Origin: Saposhnikovia divaricata
Lineage: Eukaryota > Streptophyta > Magnoliopsida > Apiales > Apiaceae
Assembly (NCBI GenBank): GCA_036435485.1
Contig: CM071600.1
Span: forward strand, 119,590,046 to 119,654,045
Reading direction: 5' to 3'
Length of the DNA stretch: 64,000 nt
A program made the position numbers and the translations under genes. This document shows, piece after piece, positions 44,056 through 55,123 of this stretch (within the stretch, counting starts at the first letter, position 1; every line of letters starts with the position of its first letter). The notes under the pieces were generated by a model, which worked only from the letters and a program-made list of their open reading frames with translations, had not been told where the DNA came from and searched no databases.

Positions 44056-46172
44056 ATGTCAGAAAATTCCGAACCTGTTCGAACGCCAAGCGGCGAGGAT
44101 GGTAGGCATAAGGCCAATCCTGATGGTGAAGTAACTGCTAAGGATATCCTTTACCATCTTCAAGCTATGGATGGTAGGATCGACCAGTTGGAAAGGAAAT
44201 CGTCGCGGAAAAAGAAAGGACAAAGAAAGCATAGGTCCTCGGAAAGGCGTTTTAGACGTCGTGAAGTGACACCAAGAAATTTGGATTTTGGGAGTGAAGA
44301 AGAGCCTGAACAAGAGGCTCGAAAAAATAATTTCTCTGATGTTGAAACGGATCGAGAAAATGTGGATCGGAAGGAAGGTCCTGTGGACTCCCCAACTAGG
44401 AGTGTGAGCGTATTTGATCGAGTCGGGAAGAAGCTCAATAGTAAAGATTTACGGCATGTGTTGGATGGAACGAAGGAGAAGGTGGATGGAAATGACAACT
44501 TTGACAAGTCTCAGTCGAGGGGTTCTAAGAGCTACAGGAAGGAAAAATCTAAAGATGAAGAGCGGGCTCATGACAGGAGGTCTAAGTCCACCAAGCTCCA
44601 ATCAGCTGTCGGGAGTGAAGGCAGCTCCAGCTCCCGAGACAGTTCAGCTCACAAACAGAATGGAGACTCGAATGAAGACACAGATGAGAGTGAGGAATAC
44701 CTCTCAGACGGAGAGGATGCAAATTATAAGGTGGCTGATTTGAGGAAAGCTCTGGAAAAAATTAAAGCTGAGAAGAGGTCGACATCAGGGCTAGCTGTAG
44801 CTTCACCTTTCACTAAAAAGGTCCGAGATTCACCCCTTCCACCTAGGTACAGGGGGGTAGGAGATTTGAAGTTTGATGGCACCACAGACCCAGTGGAATA
44901 TCTCAGTCGTTTTAGTACTGAGATGGAGGTGTACCAAGTCAGGGATCGCAGAAAATGCCGGCTGTTGGCAGCTACGCTGAGGGATAATGCTCATCAGTGG
45001 TTCAAGAGGCTGCCATCTAATTCAATTCGCTCCTGGAGGCAAATGAGTGAACTTTTTGTGACTCAATTTCGGGCTACTGTGGCATTTGCACCTCCTGCTA
45101 ACACTTTGGCAAATATCAAGCAAAGGGAGAAGGAAACTCTCAGAGAGTATTTTAAGCGTTTTAACGCAGAGGTGCCCAAAGTGAGGAAGGCTACAGATGA
45201 AACCTATAAGAATATTCTGATAGCTGGGATATGGCCTGGAAGTGATTTCTGGAAGGAGCTTCAAAAGGAGGAACCTATCACGCTGGCTGATTTTTATGCA
45301 CGAGCTGAAGCTCATAAAGTAGTTCAAGAATCTATGGCTAAATTGAGGAAAGATAACAACCCAACTGGTTGGAATGGGAAAAAAAGAAGCAGGTCATACA
45401 GTCCCAGGAGAAGAAATGTGGATAGGCGTGCTTCCTATCATGGAGCTTCAGCTTCCACTGAAAGGGAAGCTGGTCGCAAGGAAAGGACAGCACCTCTAAC
45501 TGTGAATGCAACTGGTTCGAGGAGGTCTGTGGAATACAAGCCCCCACCCTTGAAGAATTATAATAAATATTCAGAGTATACCCCATTGGCGGCACCTCTC
45601 GAAAACGTGTTTGAGGTTGGGGACAAAGTTGGAATGTTCAGGAAGCCGACCCGCATCGGCCCACCTGGGAGGAGGGACCTAGGAAAATACTGTGCATTTC
45701 ATGATGCAAATGGACACGAGACAGCTGACTGTCGTCACTTGAAGGATCATGTTGAGGATTTAATTAGGAAGGGATACCTTACAGAGTTTGTGGCACAAGA
45801 GGTGAAAAAGTATAAAGATGAGAAAGAAAGAAAGGAGGCAGAAAAAATGGTACCTGATCGTACAGCAAGGGCGAATAGTATTCGCACCATAATAGGAGGT
45901 CCATACTTTGGAGGCACAAGCAGGAACTCCATGAAAAATTTTGCTCGGGAGGCTAAGGGAGCTCCCCTTACTAATGTCTTCCATCTGGCTGAAAGGCCCC
46001 CAAAGCTGTTTAAGGGGGAAGCTGCAGACATCACTTTTACCGAAGAAGATGCAAAGCATGTGCATCACCCACATAATGATGCTCTGGTGGTCATGTTCAC
46101 CATTGGGGGAATGAATGTGCATCGAATTTTAGTGGACAATGGAAGCTCCTGTAACATAATAGCTTACGATAC
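44056..46172 (+). pseudogene. Tat gag and start of protease, interrupted by insertion
   Basis: The ATG at 44056 begins 39 bases after the LTR and opens 705 codons. A charged N-terminal third (KKKGQRKHRSSERRFRRR, S/D/E-rich) precedes the retrotransposon gag domain (about 280-430: VEYLSRFSTEMEVY, HQWFKRLP, FVTQFRA). A Tat-type CHCC-like knuckle follows (YCAFHDANGHETADC, about 545) and then the protease active-site region LVDNGSS (about 692). In Tat proteases DNGSS stands for the catalytic D-S/T-G. The frame is uninterrupted until an Athila-type element enters at 46173; the last codons of the long ORF belong to that LTR. Gag builds the particle, and protease matures it. Confidence 0.9.
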
Positions 46173-47768
46173 TGATAAGTGGATTTTATATCCACTTGGA
46201 ACGCTTTGTATCGGCTTAAATTGATCGCTTGAACTCAAGTTCATGGTTTTTTTGATGTATTTTTAGTGAATTCGTGCAGGAATATAAGTCGGATGTGGGA
46301 TGATGTTTTTCATGATTTAATGGTGGTTTTGAGCTTAAAGAATGAAGTACAAGAAGTTACAAGAGATTTGGAGCAAACGGGAGGAAAAACGGAGTCAAAA
46401 TGAGCAAAATCAGCCAAAATCAGCATTTCAACAGCAGCCGGGCGGCGCTGCGGCGCGGTGAACAGTAGCATGGGCGCGCTGCGGCGCGTGAACAGTAGCT
46501 GCGGCGCGGGTGAAAAATCAGCCAGAATTTCTGATTTTGTTTTGGCCATATCTTGAGTTCTACAAGTCCGTTTTAGACGATTCAACTGCCCACGCGAAGA
46601 TAACGGAATTTTCTATTATTCTAAGGTGATCCGGAGTCCAGAATTATTGAAGAGAATTTTCATTCAAAACAGAATCAACAGAAATTGCCAGAATTCAATT
46701 CTAAACAGGAAATTGCCACAATTCCTACTTCTAATCAGTATGGTAATTGTCCTGGACGGCTAGAACATTCTAGAATCAGTCTTGAGCATGGAATTTGCAA
46801 ATCCTATCCCGTTTAAAGATGGAAATTGCTGGTCTTCTATTCCAACTCTAATATGGTAATTGCTTGATGGAGAGGCAACTTGGGGCTATAAATACACATC
46901 TTGGGGGACAGAAAAAACACACCATTACATATCAATTACTTAGGATTATTTGTATCTTTTTATATACTTTGTTTTTATCATGGTTTCATCAGATCCCATG
47001 ATGACGAGAGGTTCAATTATGAGCTAATCGTTGTCATGAGATTCTAACGGATTTATCTATGTAGCTTAGTAGTTTGATTACTTTAAAGATTTATGTGTGG
47101 TGAATTCTTGATATCCTCGTATGGTTGTGTTTCATGTGTTTAGATGAGTCATGAACATCTAATTTGTTAATCTCTTGCGAAACGAGAGTGGATCTTGAGA
47201 TTTAGAACTTGCCATGCTAGCATAGGATAGGTTGATATTATTATCATGATTTGTGGCATACATAGAGATATGATGCTACCCTATGTGATATATGTGGATA
47301 ACTTGTGCTTATACCTTTATGTTTTCAAATTCTATAGAGATATAGGGTCTAAACATATTTGGTGTCTACCCATCTTCTATCTCTTTTGTGGATGCATGCG
47401 TAGTTTGGTATTAGTATACCGAGAGGTAGCTTTTACTTGTTTCGTGTTGTCCGATCAGATATAAAAATCCATCACATGTATTAATTAAAGGCATCATCTC
47501 TAAGTGAAGTAGATAATGAAGTTAGGATCCCATGTTTTCTCTTGCAGAAGTAATTAGATTTAAATTCTCATTAGTTAAGTAATTCTTAGTTTTATTAATT
47601 TGTTTCTTATTAAAATCTTGTTATTTGTCTTAGCAGTGCATAATAACCATACATTGTTGCATAGGTACAAAACTGAATTAAAACCATAACCAGATCTTTG
47701 TGGGAACGAACTCAACTTTATTCTATATTACTTGTGACCACGTACGCTTGCGTGATTTAGTGCAAACA
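46173..47768 (+). repeat. 5' LTR of the gag-only element (1596 bp)
   Basis: TGATAAGTGGATTTTATATC ... TTTAGTGCAAACA. Contains a GC-rich block at 46435-46510 (GCGGCGC words and two GTGAACAGTAGC), CTATAAATACACATC (TATA box near 46888), and no gene. The ORFs inside are shadows repeated in the 3' LTR. Confidence 0.9.
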
Positions 47769-47791
47769 AGTTTTTGGCGCCGCTACCGGGG
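47769..47791 (+). other. primer binding site of the gag-only element
   Basis: After AGTT the sequence TTTGGCGCCGCTACCGGGG follows the LTR directly. TGGCGCCG(T/C)T(G/A)CCGGGG is the usual Athila/Tat primer site, here placed at the expected distance. Confidence 0.8.
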
Positions 47792-47902
47792 ATCATCGGT
47801 GTTTTATTTTTGGTTTATGTGCTTGTCAATAGTGGTCGTTAGAGTTCATTGACTCGGATTGTTTCTTACATAGTTGTTTAGTTCTATGTGTTTCAGGTAG
47901 CA

Positions 47903-49852
47903 ATGGGAGAACCAGCAGCAACAGCGAAAGCATTGATGTATTATTCTCAACCAAAGATCAGTGACATCCAATTTAGCATTGTCAGGCCAGCTATTGCAGC
48001 TAATACTTTCGAAATCAAGCCTAGCATAATTCAGATGGTGCAGAATTCGGTTCAGTTTGGGGGTGCTCCGATTGAAGATCCTAACATGCACATCCGGAAT
48101 TTTATTGAGATCTGCGACAATTTCAAGATCAACGGGGTGTTGGAAGATGCTATCAAATTGAGACTTTTCCCATTCTCTTTGAGGGATAAAGCTAAGGGCT
48201 GGTTGTACTCTCTACCAGCAGGTTCTATTTTGACATGGGAGGATCTTGCTCAGAGATTTCTTACAAAATTCTTCCCTCTGGCAAAGACCGCAGCAATCAG
48301 GAACGCGATTACTCAGTTTTCACAGCAGCCCGAAGAATCTTTGTGCGAGGCTTGGGAGCGATATAAGGAGATGCTAAGGAAGTGTCCACATCATGGGTTG
48401 CCTGATTGGATGGTGATTAACTGCTTTTATAATGGTTTGGGTGCACAGTCAAGACCCATGCTAGATGCAGCATCAGGTGGAGCTTTATGGGCTAAGAGCT
48501 ATGCGGAAGCTTATGAGTTGATTGAGATGATGGCTGCAAATGAATACCAGAATCCAACTCAGAGATTATCACAAGACAAAATAGCAGGAATTCTGGAAGT
48601 TAATACAGTCACAGCTCTAGCAGCTCAGCTAGAGGCACTTAATAGGAAATTGGATTCTATGTCAAAGCATGGGGTGCCTCAAGTTGCTAGTGTTTGTGAG
48701 CTATGTGAGGGCGCACATGATACGAGTCAATGTGCCATATCTTCTGAATCGACACAGTTTGTGAGCAACTTCCAGCACCCTTCGCAACCAGCTCCAGCCC
48801 CCTATCTTCCCAATTTCGACTGGAGCAACAATCAAGGGTTTCAGCAGCATGGGAATGATGGTCAATCTGAGTTGGATGAATTGAGGTTGATGATTGAAAG
48901 TCAGGTGGTATCTCTCAAGACATTAAAGAATCAGTTTGGGCAAATTGCAAGTGCCTTTCTCAACGGGCCGCAGGGAGTTCTTCCTAGTGACACAGAGATG
49001 AATCCAGGAAAACAAGATGGCATGGAACAGGTTAATGCCATAACACTCAGATCTGGAAAAGTCACGAACGATCAGAATTCAGCAATTGAGGATGAAGAAG
49101 AAATTCATGATCAGGATCCTACAGAAAAAGAAGAAAATTCTGTTTTTTCAGAATCTGTGGTGGATAGTGATGAGGAGGAAGAGTGTGAGTCACTAGGCTT
49201 GGCTGATCTCTGGGATTCTAAGGTGCTGATTGATGAGGTTGTTTCATGGTCAAATCTTGAGGATAGTGCAATTGAGTCTTTTCTTGAGGAGGATGTTTTG
49301 ATTGTGGGTAACGAGGATCTTCATGAGTTGTATAGGAATTTTACTGCTGATGAGATGTTAGAGGAATTGAAGGTCATTTGTTCTAAGCTTGAAATCCAAC
49401 TCGAGGAGAGTTCTTTTGATCCTAAGTCAGTTGTGAAGACTTTTGTTGGTGAACTACCCACTTTCGTTCCTAGTCCGCCTATTTCCACTCTTGCTCAGTC
49501 TTTGGTGGTTAATAATGAATATCACCATGTTGAAGAAGCTTCCAAACTCGAGCTTAAACCACCAGATCAATTGAGGTATGTTTATTTGGGTCAATCATCG
49601 ACTTTACCTAATATTATTGCTGCTATCCTGTCTGGTAGTGAAGAGAATAATGTTACTGACATTATTGAGGAGCGAAGAAGGCTGAAACTTGTCATCAAGG
49701 ATGTAGCCCCGGAAAAGATAATTAAATGGCCATATAGAGGTACGGTGATCCTGCCGATGATTAGGTATGTTTTCTACTTTCCCTCGTATTTACTTCCATT
49801 CAATGAGGACATTGAATATTTTAAGTTTGGGGGTGGTTTGAGGGATAAGTAG
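47903..49852 (+). CDS. Athila-type Gag fused to a pre-reverse-transcriptase linker, 649 aa
   Basis: The ATG at 47903 (GTAGCAATGGGAG) is the first in frame. Residues about 35-190 form an Athila-like gag domain (FEIKPSIIQMV, HIRNFIEICDNF, LRLFPFSLRDKAKGWL, FFPLAKTAAIRN). A zinc-knuckle-like CELCEGAHDTSQC follows near 268, then VNAITLRSGK near 378, which in Athila precedes protease. Next is an acidic stretch (DEEEIHDQD, SDEEEECES), then KPPDQLRYVYLGQSSTLPNI, the motif that in Athila leads into reverse transcriptase. Protease and the polymerase core are missing between and after these marks, yet the frame is open throughout. The product probably assembles into particles supplied with enzymes by a related element. 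No stops in 1.95 kb and nearly identical LTRs suggest recent mobility. Confidence 0.85.
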   Translation: MGEPAATAKALMYYSQPKISDIQFSIVRPAIAANTFEIKPSIIQMVQNSVQFGGAPIEDPNMHIRNFIEICDNFKINGVLEDAIKLRLFPFSLRDKAKGWLYSLPAGSILTWEDLAQRFLTKFFPLAKTAAIRNAITQFSQQPEESLCEAWERYKEMLRKCPHHGLPDWMVINCFYNGLGAQSRPMLDAASGGALWAKSYAEAYELIEMMAANEYQNPTQRLSQDKIAGILEVNTVTALAAQLEALNRKLDSMSKHGVPQVASVCELCEGAHDTSQCAISSESTQFVSNFQHPSQPAPAPYLPNFDWSNNQGFQQHGNDGQSELDELRLMIESQVVSLKTLKNQFGQIASAFLNGPQGVLPSDTEMNPGKQDGMEQVNAITLRSGKVTNDQNSAIEDEEEIHDQDPTEKEENSVFSESVVDSDEEEECESLGLADLWDSKVLIDEVVSWSNLEDSAIESFLEEDVLIVGNEDLHELYRNFTADEMLEELKVICSKLEIQLEESSFDPKSVVKTFVGELPTFVPSPPISTLAQSLVVNNEYHHVEEASKLELKPPDQLRYVYLGQSSTLPNIIAAILSGSEENNVTDIIEERRRLKLVIKDVAPEKIIKWPYRGTVILPMIRYVFYFPSYLLPFNEDIEYFKFGGGLRDK

Positions 49853-51610
49853 TGTATATATATATGATTGTTAGTCATTGTGTTCATGTAGGATTTCATT
49901 CTTTGCATATTAGTATTAGTAAATTATGCATTTAATGTTCGTGTTATCTACGTTTGTTTCATATAGGACATTCTGTTTTTATATATCATGTGAGTTCATA
50001 ATAGTTTGCATTTGTACCCATGCTTGATAGGAATTTTGTGTTGTTGACGCTTTTGATTGAGAAGTGATATGCTTTGTTCTTGTGCACACACATACACTAG
50101 TAAGTTGAAGCTAGTAGACTTATTGAATGTTGTAAGTAATTAGAAGGACATGAATATGTGCAAGTTGATTTAGTTCGCATTCTTTGAATACAAGTAGATG
50201 CGTTAGAGAGATTTTTGCTTGGGATTGAGTATGTTTTTTTCCACCAAGTGAGCTTTTGAGCCTTATTGCATATTTGTTGCAATTTATTCGTTTGCTTGAG
50301 TGTCCACGGATTGTTTGCATTGCTAGCAGTTGTATGAGGTCTTTCTTGAAACGCATGACATTATTTGACGATTAAAATGATAAAGACATTTAGGAATAAC
50401 CGCATATTTTCCCATATTACCACACCATGTTTACATGATCAATTAGTTAACCCGTTGAGCTTAATTCTATTTTTTCGGTGACATACCACATTACTTGCCT
50501 AGATCTTTTTCTTGTATTGGCCTTACATTAATTTGAACCCATATTGTCAAAGGCTAGTAGAGTGCTTAAGGGAGTAATAAGGTGTGCAAGGAGGGGTTTA
50601 TTGTTGGTCATACTTTTGGGGGAAATATTGAAAAAAATTTGGATTTAGTTGTTTACTTGATAGTCGGCATGTGTAATAAATTGTGGGATCATTGTTGTTT
50701 ATATTATTGTTCTTGTTCTATATAGCTCTCGAGAAAAAAAAAAGAGAAAAAAAAAATCTTGAAAAAAAAAGAAAAAAAAAGAAAAAAAAATAGTTATTTT
50801 ATGAAAGCATGTTTGTGTTTGTTGTGATCCTACTTTAGTCGACTAGTCGAGTGTTTGTTGGAAGAAAAATAGTAAAATTATATGGGGGGGGGGAATAGGT
50901 GGTTGTGTATGATTCATTATGGTACTTACTAGCTTTTGACACTTCACCTGTTTTGGCTTATTTGACATACCTTGTCCCTAGCCCCGTTACAACCCAAATA
51001 AAGACCTTTTGATTATCGTCATTGATGTATGTTGTGTTAAGAGTTAGATTGATACCAAATGTCAAGCATGCTTATGATTTTGTTGGAATTGAGTGATACA
51101 CTTACCCTTGTTTTTGAGTGAATATTCTTTTGTGAGTGGATTGTGAGTGTTTGCTTGTTTTTGCGTATAAGATCCCGAGTTTTGTCTCAAAGATGTACTC
51201 TTGTAGGCTTAGAATGGTTACTAACTTATTCTTACACTTGACATGGACTTGTGAGAACTTATGCATGTTCATTGAGTAGACTATGTGAATACTTGCACTT
51301 TATACACCAAGACATTGCGTATTTACTTTGATTCTTAAGTTGATATGGCATGAGAGGATTTGAAGGTATGGTAGGATATTAGTACTAGATTAATTGCATT
51401 TTCATATTAGTTGCATTCATGCATTGCATTGCATTGAATTTTGTGGGTACATTCGCTATAGACCCTCACGAGACCTTACTCGTCCACTAGGGCTGCCTAG
51501 GGGTTTAAAGAGTTTGTTGCATATGCCAAATGCAACCGTGATCACCTACGGAAGTGGTACTAGTTAGTTGTATATAGCTATAATTGTTATGCTTGAGGAC
51601 AAACATCAGT
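49853..51610 (+). other. non-coding 3' part of the gag-only element
   Basis: 1.76 kb without a gene. Holds an A-rich block of GAAAAAAAAA words (50733-50792), a G run near 50885 and TTGCATTGCATTG repeats near 51420. The minus-strand ORFs at 50097-50356 have no domain. Confidence 0.7.
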
Positions 51611-51625
51611 TTAAGTTTGGGGGTG
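51611..51625 (+). other. polypurine tract of the gag-only element
   Basis: TTAAGTTTGGGGGTG precedes the 3' LTR directly; AGTTTGGGGGTG is typical for Athila-type elements. Confidence 0.85.
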
Positions 51626-53236
51626 TGATAAGTGGATTTTATATCCACTTGGAACGCTTTGTATCGGCTTAAATTGATCGCTTGAACTCAAGTTCATGGT
51701 GTTTTTGATGTATTTTTATTGAATTCGTGCAGGAATATAAGTCGGATGTGGGATGATGTTTTTCATGATTTAATGGTGGTTTTGAGCTTAAAGAATGAAG
51801 TACAAGAAGTTACAAGAGATTTGGAGCAAACGGGAGGAAAAACGGAGTCAAAATGAGCAAAATCAGCCAAAATCAGCATTCCAACAGCAGCCGGGCGGCG
51901 CTGCGGCGCGGTGAACAGTAGCATGGGCGCGCTGCGGCGCGTGAATAGTAGCTGCGGCGCGGGTGAAAAATCAGCCAGAATTTCTGATTTTGTTTTGGCC
52001 ATATCTTGAGTTCTACAAGTCCGTTTTGGACGATTCAACTGCCCACGCGAAGATAACGGAATTTTCTATCATTCTAAGGTGATCCGGAGTCCAGAATTAT
52101 TGAAGAGAATTTTCATTCAAAACAGAATCAACAGAAATTGCCAGAATTCAATTCTAAACAGGAAATTGCCACAATTCCTACTTCTAATCAGTATGGCAAT
52201 TGTCCTGGACGGCTAGAACATTCTAGAATCAGTCTTGAGCATGGAATTTGCAAATCCTATCCCGTTTAAAGATGGAAATTGCTGGTCTTCTATTCCAACT
52301 CTAATATGGTAATTGCTTGATGGAGAGGCAACTTGGGGCTATAAATACACATCTTGGGGGACAGAAAAAACACACCATTACATATCAATTACTTAGGATT
52401 ATTTGTATCTTTTTATATACTTTGTTTTTATCATGGTTTCATCAGATCCCATGATGACGAGAGGTTCAATTATGAGCTAATCGTTGTCATGGGATTCTAA
52501 CGGATTTATCTATGTAGCTTAGTAGTTTGATTGCTTTAAAGATTTATGTGTGGTGAATTCTTGATATCCTCGTATGGTTGTGTTTCATGTGTTTAGATGA
52601 GTCATGAACATCTAATTTGTTAATCTCTTGCGAAACGAGAGTGGATCTTGAGATTTAGAACTTGCCATGCTAGCATAGGATAGGTTGATATTATTATCAT
52701 GATTTGTGGCATACATAGAGATATGATGCTACCCTATGTGATCTATGTGGATAAATTGTGCTTATACCTTTATGTTTTCAAATTCTATAGAGATATAGGG
52801 TCTAAACATATTTGGTGTCTACCCATCTTCTATCTCTTTTGTGGATGCATGCGTAGTTTGGTATTAGTATACCGAGAGGTAGCTTTTACTTGTTTCGTGT
52901 TGTCCGATCAGATATAAAAATCCATCACATGTATTAATTAAAGGCATCATCTCTAAGTGAAGTAGATAATGAAGTTAGGATCCCATGTTTTCTCTTGCAG
53001 AAGTAATTAGATTTAAATTCTCATTAGTTAAGTAATTCTTAGTTTTATTAATTTGTTTCTTAGTTAATTATAGTTAATTAAAATCTTGTTATTTGTCTTA
53101 GCAGTGCATAATAACCATACATTGTTGCATAGGTACAAAACTGAATTAAAACCATAACCAGATCTCTGTGGGAACGAACTCAACTTTATTCTATATTACT
53201 TGTGACCACGTACGCTTGCGTGATTTAGTGCAAACA
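51626..53236 (+). repeat. 3' LTR of the gag-only element (1611 bp)
   Basis: Same ends as the 5' LTR. Differences seen include GTTTTTGATG versus TTTTTTGATG near the start, several single transitions, and a 15-base insertion near 53063. Followed by the GATAC duplication. Confidence 0.9.
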
Positions 53237-53352
53237 GATACCTACCAAAAAATGGGTCTCCTGGATAAAGAAATGTTTCCTTCTTACAACGATTTATATG
53301 GATTTACTGGAGGTCCAGTTCAGATTGTGGGACGTGTGAAACTCCAAATCAG
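53237..53352 (+). pseudogene. remainder of the Tat protease, copy A
   Basis: Right after the duplicated GATAC the protease reading continues (YQKMGLLD, LYGFTGGPVQIVGRVKL). It stops matching near 53350, where sequence jumps into the middle of reverse transcriptase. The part of the polyprotein between protease and the RT palm, present in normal Tat elements, is gone. Confidence 0.75.
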
Positions 53353-53360
53353 GATGGGGA

Positions 53361-53866
53361 GTGAACCCATCTTTTATAACAGATAGGGGGTTGTATTGCT
53401 ACATTGGGATGCCTTTTGGTTTAATCAACGCGGGAGCTACGTATCAGCATCTGGTAAACATGATGTTCAAGGATCAAATTGGGAAAACAATGGAAGTATA
53501 TGTTGACGATATGTTGGTAAAGTCAAAAAAGGCAGCTGATCATGTTTCGCACTTGGCAGAAATGTTTGACATATTGAGGAAATATAGAATGAAGCTCAAT
53601 CCTCAAAAATGTGTATTCGGGGTAGAATCTGGGAAGTTTCTCGGGTTCATGGTTAATCACCGGGGTATTGAGGCTAACCGTGCAAAGATTAAAGCTTTGT
53701 TGGAAATGAGGTCACCTAGGAGCGTGAAGGAGGTTCAGTCATTAACAGGAAGGGTTGCAGCTCTGAACAGGTTCGTCTCAAAATCTTCAGACAGGTGTAA
53801 GGAATTCTTTTCAGCAATTAAGAAAGGAAAGAACTTTGAGTGGACAGCTGAATGTGAAGCTGCTTT
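53361..53866 (+). pseudogene. Tat reverse transcriptase fragment, copy A
   Basis: Begins inside the RT palm (FITDRGLYCYIGMPFGLINAG), includes the catalytic YVDDMLVKSKK and the thumb (FLGFMVNHRGIEAN), and ends at ECEAAF. There is no start codon of its own; the apparent first codon is GTG. It joins the RNase H segment after losing about 230 bases that copy B still has. Confidence 0.85.
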
Positions 53867-54412
53867 CAAGGAAGCTTCGACCTTACTTTCAGTCTCACAA
53901 GGTTGAGGTACGGACTTCTTTCCCACTAAGGCAGGTGTTACATAAACCAGAAGCTTCTGGAAGGTTGATGAAGTGGGCTATTGAATTAGGACAGTTTGAT
54001 GTTGAATACAAGCCGAGGTCTGCAATAAAAGGGCAAGCGTTGGCTGATTTTCTGTTGGAATTTCCTCCATCCTTCGAGGTAGGTGGAAACGAATGTAAAC
54101 CTGGTGGTGAGCTACTTGCTGGTGAGCCACTTTCTGGTGAGCTAGTTGTTGGAGGGCTACCTGTTGCAAAGGTACCTGTGGAAAATTGTGCTCCGTGGTG
54201 GACTTTGTATGTGGATGGGGCAGTTAACTCTAATGGAGCAGGAGCTGGCATAGTGCTAGTAAGCCCCGAAGGACACAAGTTGCAGAGTGCTATTCATTTT
54301 TCATTCTACGCAACTAACAATGACGCGGAGTACGAAGCTCTGATTGCTGGTTTGAAGCTAGCTTTAGAAATGAAGGTGGAAAATTTGACCGTCTTTAGTG
54401 ATTCAATGTTGG
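53867..54412 (+). pseudogene. Tat RNase H fragment, copy A
   Basis: RKLRPYFQSHKVEVRTSF, then WAIELGQFDVEYKPRSAIKG, then a second RNase H-like unit with catalytic-type residues in LYVDGAVNSNGAGAGI, NNDAEYEALIAGLKLA and VFSDSM. It is in another frame than the RT part, and it is cut at SML, where copy B continues for about 665 more bases into the integrase zinc finger. Confidence 0.8.
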
Positions 54413-54944
54413 GGAGTTCCCAAGGGCAAAGGCGGAGTAAAATACGTAGTTGTTGCAGTGGATTACTTTACAAAGTGGGCTGAAGCGGAACCTTTGGCTA
54501 CAATAACTGCTCCAAAAATGAAGGAATTTGTGTTTCGAGCTATAGTTTGTAGGTATGGAGTACCTCATAAGCTCATCTCAGACAATGGGAAGCAATTTGA
54601 CAGCATGGAGATGCGGGGTTTGTGTGAGGACCTTGGAATTCAGAAGGGGTTTTCAGCTGTTTGTCACCCCCAAAGCAATGGTCAAACGGAGGCTGTGAAC
54701 AAGATAATAAAACACACTCTAAAAGCCAAGCTGGAGGAGAGAAAGGGAAGCTGGCCGGAGGAGCTTCCAATGGTATTATGGTCTTATAATACCACTCCAA
54801 GAACTACAACAGGTGAATCTCCATTCACTTTGGCATATGGGTGTGAGGCAATGGTGCCTGTTGAGATATGAGCCGGCTCATTCAGGAGGGAAAATTATAA
54901 TCCGGAGGATAATGGGGTGAATCATCGCTTGTACCTGGATCTTG
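54413..54944 (+). pseudogene. Tat integrase core fragment, copy A
   Basis: The core triad is visible (AVDYFTKWAEAEP, ISDNGKQFDS, HPQSNGQTEAVN), but the N-terminal HHCC finger and the C-terminal GPY/F domain are missing. A TGA at 54869-54871 replaces the GGA found in copy B (VPVEI then stop). Ends in a duplicated filler (54941-54964) before the LTR remnant. Confidence 0.8.
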
Positions 54945-54958
54945 TACCTGGATAATGG

Positions 54959-55123
54959 GGTGAACTTGCTAACTCAGCCCAAAAAATACTAAATACCATT
55001 ATTAGGTTCAGCTGCCCTGTTTTGGTACAGCTGTTCGGTTTGTTAATTATCCGAAAACCAAGGGTAATTCCTGTTATTCCGGCGAGGCTTTCTTGGGGTG
55101 TCGTGTGAATTTTTTGCACAACA
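54959..55123 (+). repeat. last 165 bases of the 3' LTR of Tat copy A
   Basis: GGTGAACTTGCTAACTCAG ... GCACAACA aligns to 43852-44016 of the 5' LTR, with one visible substitution (CTTGGGG for CTCGGGG). The other 646 bases of the 3' LTR, together with the tract before it, are deleted. Confidence 0.9.

Larger units (their letters stand above)
46173..53236 (+). mobile_element. complete gag-only Athila-type retrotransposon nested in Tat copy A
   Basis: LTRs at 46173-47768 and 51626-53236, identical GATAC on both sides (46168-46172 and 53237-53241), primer site, one ORF and a polypurine tract. There is no protease, reverse transcriptase, RNase H or integrase. This layout fits the non-autonomous class called TR-GAG. 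By eye the LTRs differ at about a dozen positions plus one 15-base indel in the 3' copy (AGTTAATTATAGTTA type), under 1% substitution, so the insertion is young. Confidence 0.9.
43206..55123 (+). mobile_element. Ty3 Tat-type retrotransposon, copy A, split by an Athila-type insertion and decayed
   Basis: 5' LTR (43206-44016), primer site, gag-protease ORF, then after the inserted element the rest of protease and fragments of reverse transcriptase, RNase H and integrase, ending in the last 165 bases of a 3' LTR. Compared with copy B it has lost internal segments at several points, including the whole 3' non-coding and antisense-gene region. The flanks (ttatg and atgac) do not form a duplication, so one border may have been rearranged. 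Confidence 0.85.

Noticed and set aside
46310..46585. 91-codon minus-strand ORF, repeated at 51763-52038
   Set aside because: It lies in both LTRs of the gag-only element and is an LTR shadow.
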